In this document: positions 12,842 through 13,505 of the stretch, in pieces
Numbering within the stretch: position 1 is the stretch's first letter
Layout of the letters: every line of letters starts with the position of its first letter
Source of the DNA: CAZDHT01 sp964505325
GTDB lineage: Bacteria; Planctomycetota; PUPC01
Assembly (NCBI GenBank): GCA_964505325.1
Contig: CAZDHT010000139.1
Coordinates: 1 to 13,505 of the forward strand
DNA length: 13,505 bases
Direction of reading: 5' to 3'
The notes under the pieces: generated by a model
Told to the model about the DNA's origin: nothing
The model's input: only the letters and a program-made list of their open reading frames with translations
The model's database searches: none
Translations under genes and position numbers: made by a program

Positions 12842-13249
12842 ATGTCCGAAGCCGGCCTGATCTCGCCCAAGCTCGAGGATTACCTCGAGGTGATATTCAA
12901 TCTCATGGCCGAGAACCGCGTCGCGCGGGTCCGAGACATCGCGCGAGAGATGGGCGTGCAGATGCCCTCGGTGACCGGCGCCCTCAAGCACCTCGCCGAG
13001 CACGGCTTGGTGAATTACAGGCCATATGAGTACGTGACCCTCACGACGGCGGGCGTCCGCATCGCCCGTGGAATGATCCGCCGGCATGACATCCTGAAGA
13101 GGTTCCTGGTCGAGATCCTGCGCCTGCCTGACGAGGTCGCCGAACGCGACGCGTGCGGTATGGAACACGCGCTGAGCGAGGAGTCGCTCGACCGGCTCAT
13201 GGAATTTCTGGAATCCGACGACGGGAAGAAAGAAGAGCCAAGCCTATGA
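12842..13249 (+). CDS. DtxR/MntR-family metal-dependent transcriptional regulator
   Basis: 135 residues from ATG 12842, preceded by GGAG (12827-12830). An in-frame GTG at 12809 coincides with the predicted transcription start and is rejected. The N-terminal winged helix is typical: LEDYLEVIFNL, RVRDIAREMGVQMPSVTGALKHLAEHGLV and YEYVTLTTAG. A dimerisation helix region follows with RRHDILKRFL and ACGMEHALS. Metal-site positions are a mixture: Asp13 and Glu16 match the MntR ligands Asp8 and Glu11, and His82, Glu108 and His109 are shared by the family. Cys105 matches the DtxR ligand Cys102 rather than the MntR Glu99. There is no C-terminal SH3 domain, so the length is MntR-like. It should repress metal-uptake genes when loaded with Mn(II) or Fe(II); which metal is unclear. 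The stop codon overlaps the next start as ATGA, so the two regulators are co-translated. Confidence 0.85.
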   Translation: MSEAGLISPKLEDYLEVIFNLMAENRVARVRDIAREMGVQMPSVTGALKHLAEHGLVNYRPYEYVTLTTAGVRIARGMIRRHDILKRFLVEILRLPDEVAERDACGMEHALSEESLDRLMEFLESDDGKKEEPSL

Positions 13250-13505
13250 GCCGAAGGCGTCACGGATGGAACAAGGGAGCATCCGACGTGTCCGGCAAGC
13301 ACGCCCTGCTTCGCAAGCAGTTTCGGGAAGCTCTCCTGTCGATGGGTCAAGTGCTGCTGCCCGAGGACCTGGCCATCGTCGACGCCGTATTGGCGTGTGA
13401 CCGGCACTGCACGGTGGAAGAGATTCGGGATCAGGTCGCCGCGCAGTATCCCAGCCTGAGCACGCCCCACGTGCGCCGGACCTTGCGGCTGTTGTGCGAC
13501 CTGGG
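13246..13505 (+). CDS. Fur-family regulator, N-terminal part (cut by window end)
   Basis: The frame opens at ATG 13246, overlapping the DtxR-like stop as ATGA, and stays open to the window end (86 codons seen). GAAGAAAGAAGAG just upstream could serve as the ribosome-binding site. After a basic start, residues about 19-86 have the layout of the Fur winged helix: LRKQFREALLSMGQVLLPEDLAIVDAVLACDRHCTVEEI, then LSTPHVRRTLRLLCDLG. The usual TVYRTL recognition segment reads HVRRTL here, with Arg in place of the conserved Tyr. Metal-binding residues of Fur lie further on and are not in the window, so Fur, Zur and PerR types cannot be separated. Pairing with a DtxR-like regulator points to metal homeostasis. 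Confidence 0.72.
   Translation, partial: MSRRRHGWNKGASDVSGKHALLRKQFREALLSMGQVLLPEDLAIVDAVLACDRHCTVEEIRDQVAAQYPSLSTPHVRRTLRLLCDL

Overview
The window is G+C-rich DNA from a free-living bacterium, most probably a planctomycete or another member of the PVC/Lentisphaerota-like assemblage. This rests on gene content: a short pseudopilin with a near-perfect H-X9-DG tail behind a strong Shine-Dalgarno sequence, FHA and PEGA domain proteins, a eukaryotic-type kinase fold, and large secreted proteins with jelly-roll or carbohydrate-binding-like domains. Phylum is inference. No rRNA, tRNA, CRISPR array or transposase gene is visible. All supported genes are on the + strand.

Region 1 (1-1800), flagellar regulation. 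A textbook sigma-54 promoter (218-234), preceded by a perfect inverted repeat (80-98), fires through a structured leader of about 165 nt into a FlgN/FliT-like flagellar chaperone candidate (409-930) and a FliA/WhiG-family sigma factor (971-1723). An intrinsic terminator follows. The layout suggests a sigma-54 to FliA flagellar cascade.

Region 2 (1800-2640), monocistronic pseudopilin. A strong sigma-70-type promoter is followed at once by a terminator-like hairpin in the leader, which may be an attenuator. Next come the pseudopilin gene and three consecutive hairpins, the last a very strong terminator.

Region 3 (2700-4260), a secreted cysteine-rich protein of unrecognised family (2755-4134). 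Its stop codon lies inside the left end of a roughly 130-bp MITE/REP-like inverted-repeat element.

Region 4 (4421-10735), a probable four-gene operon (gaps of 20, 26 and 1 nt) behind a clear sigma-70-type promoter. It encodes a CBM-like lipoprotein, an exported TPR protein, a membrane protein with a cytoplasmic FHA domain and exported PEGA and TPR domains, and a 901-residue exported protein built of jelly-roll-like modules. I read this as an envelope assembly in which phosphopeptide recognition inside the cell (FHA) is tied to extracytoplasmic protein- and perhaps glycan-binding modules.

Region 5 (10736-12722), two different palindromic repeat clusters, then an FHA / basic linker / zinc-ribbon / kinase-fold protein. 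The kinase fold has lost both the ATP-anchoring lysine and the DFG aspartate, so it looks like a pseudokinase. With region 4 it is the best candidate for an undescribed system: two FHA proteins, one membrane-spanning and one fused to a pseudokinase, beside exported modules.

Region 6 (12774-end), a metalloregulator pair. A promoter carrying a 22-bp imperfect palindrome drives a DtxR/MntR-type regulator (12842-13249), which overlaps by ATGA with a Fur-family regulator that runs off the window end.
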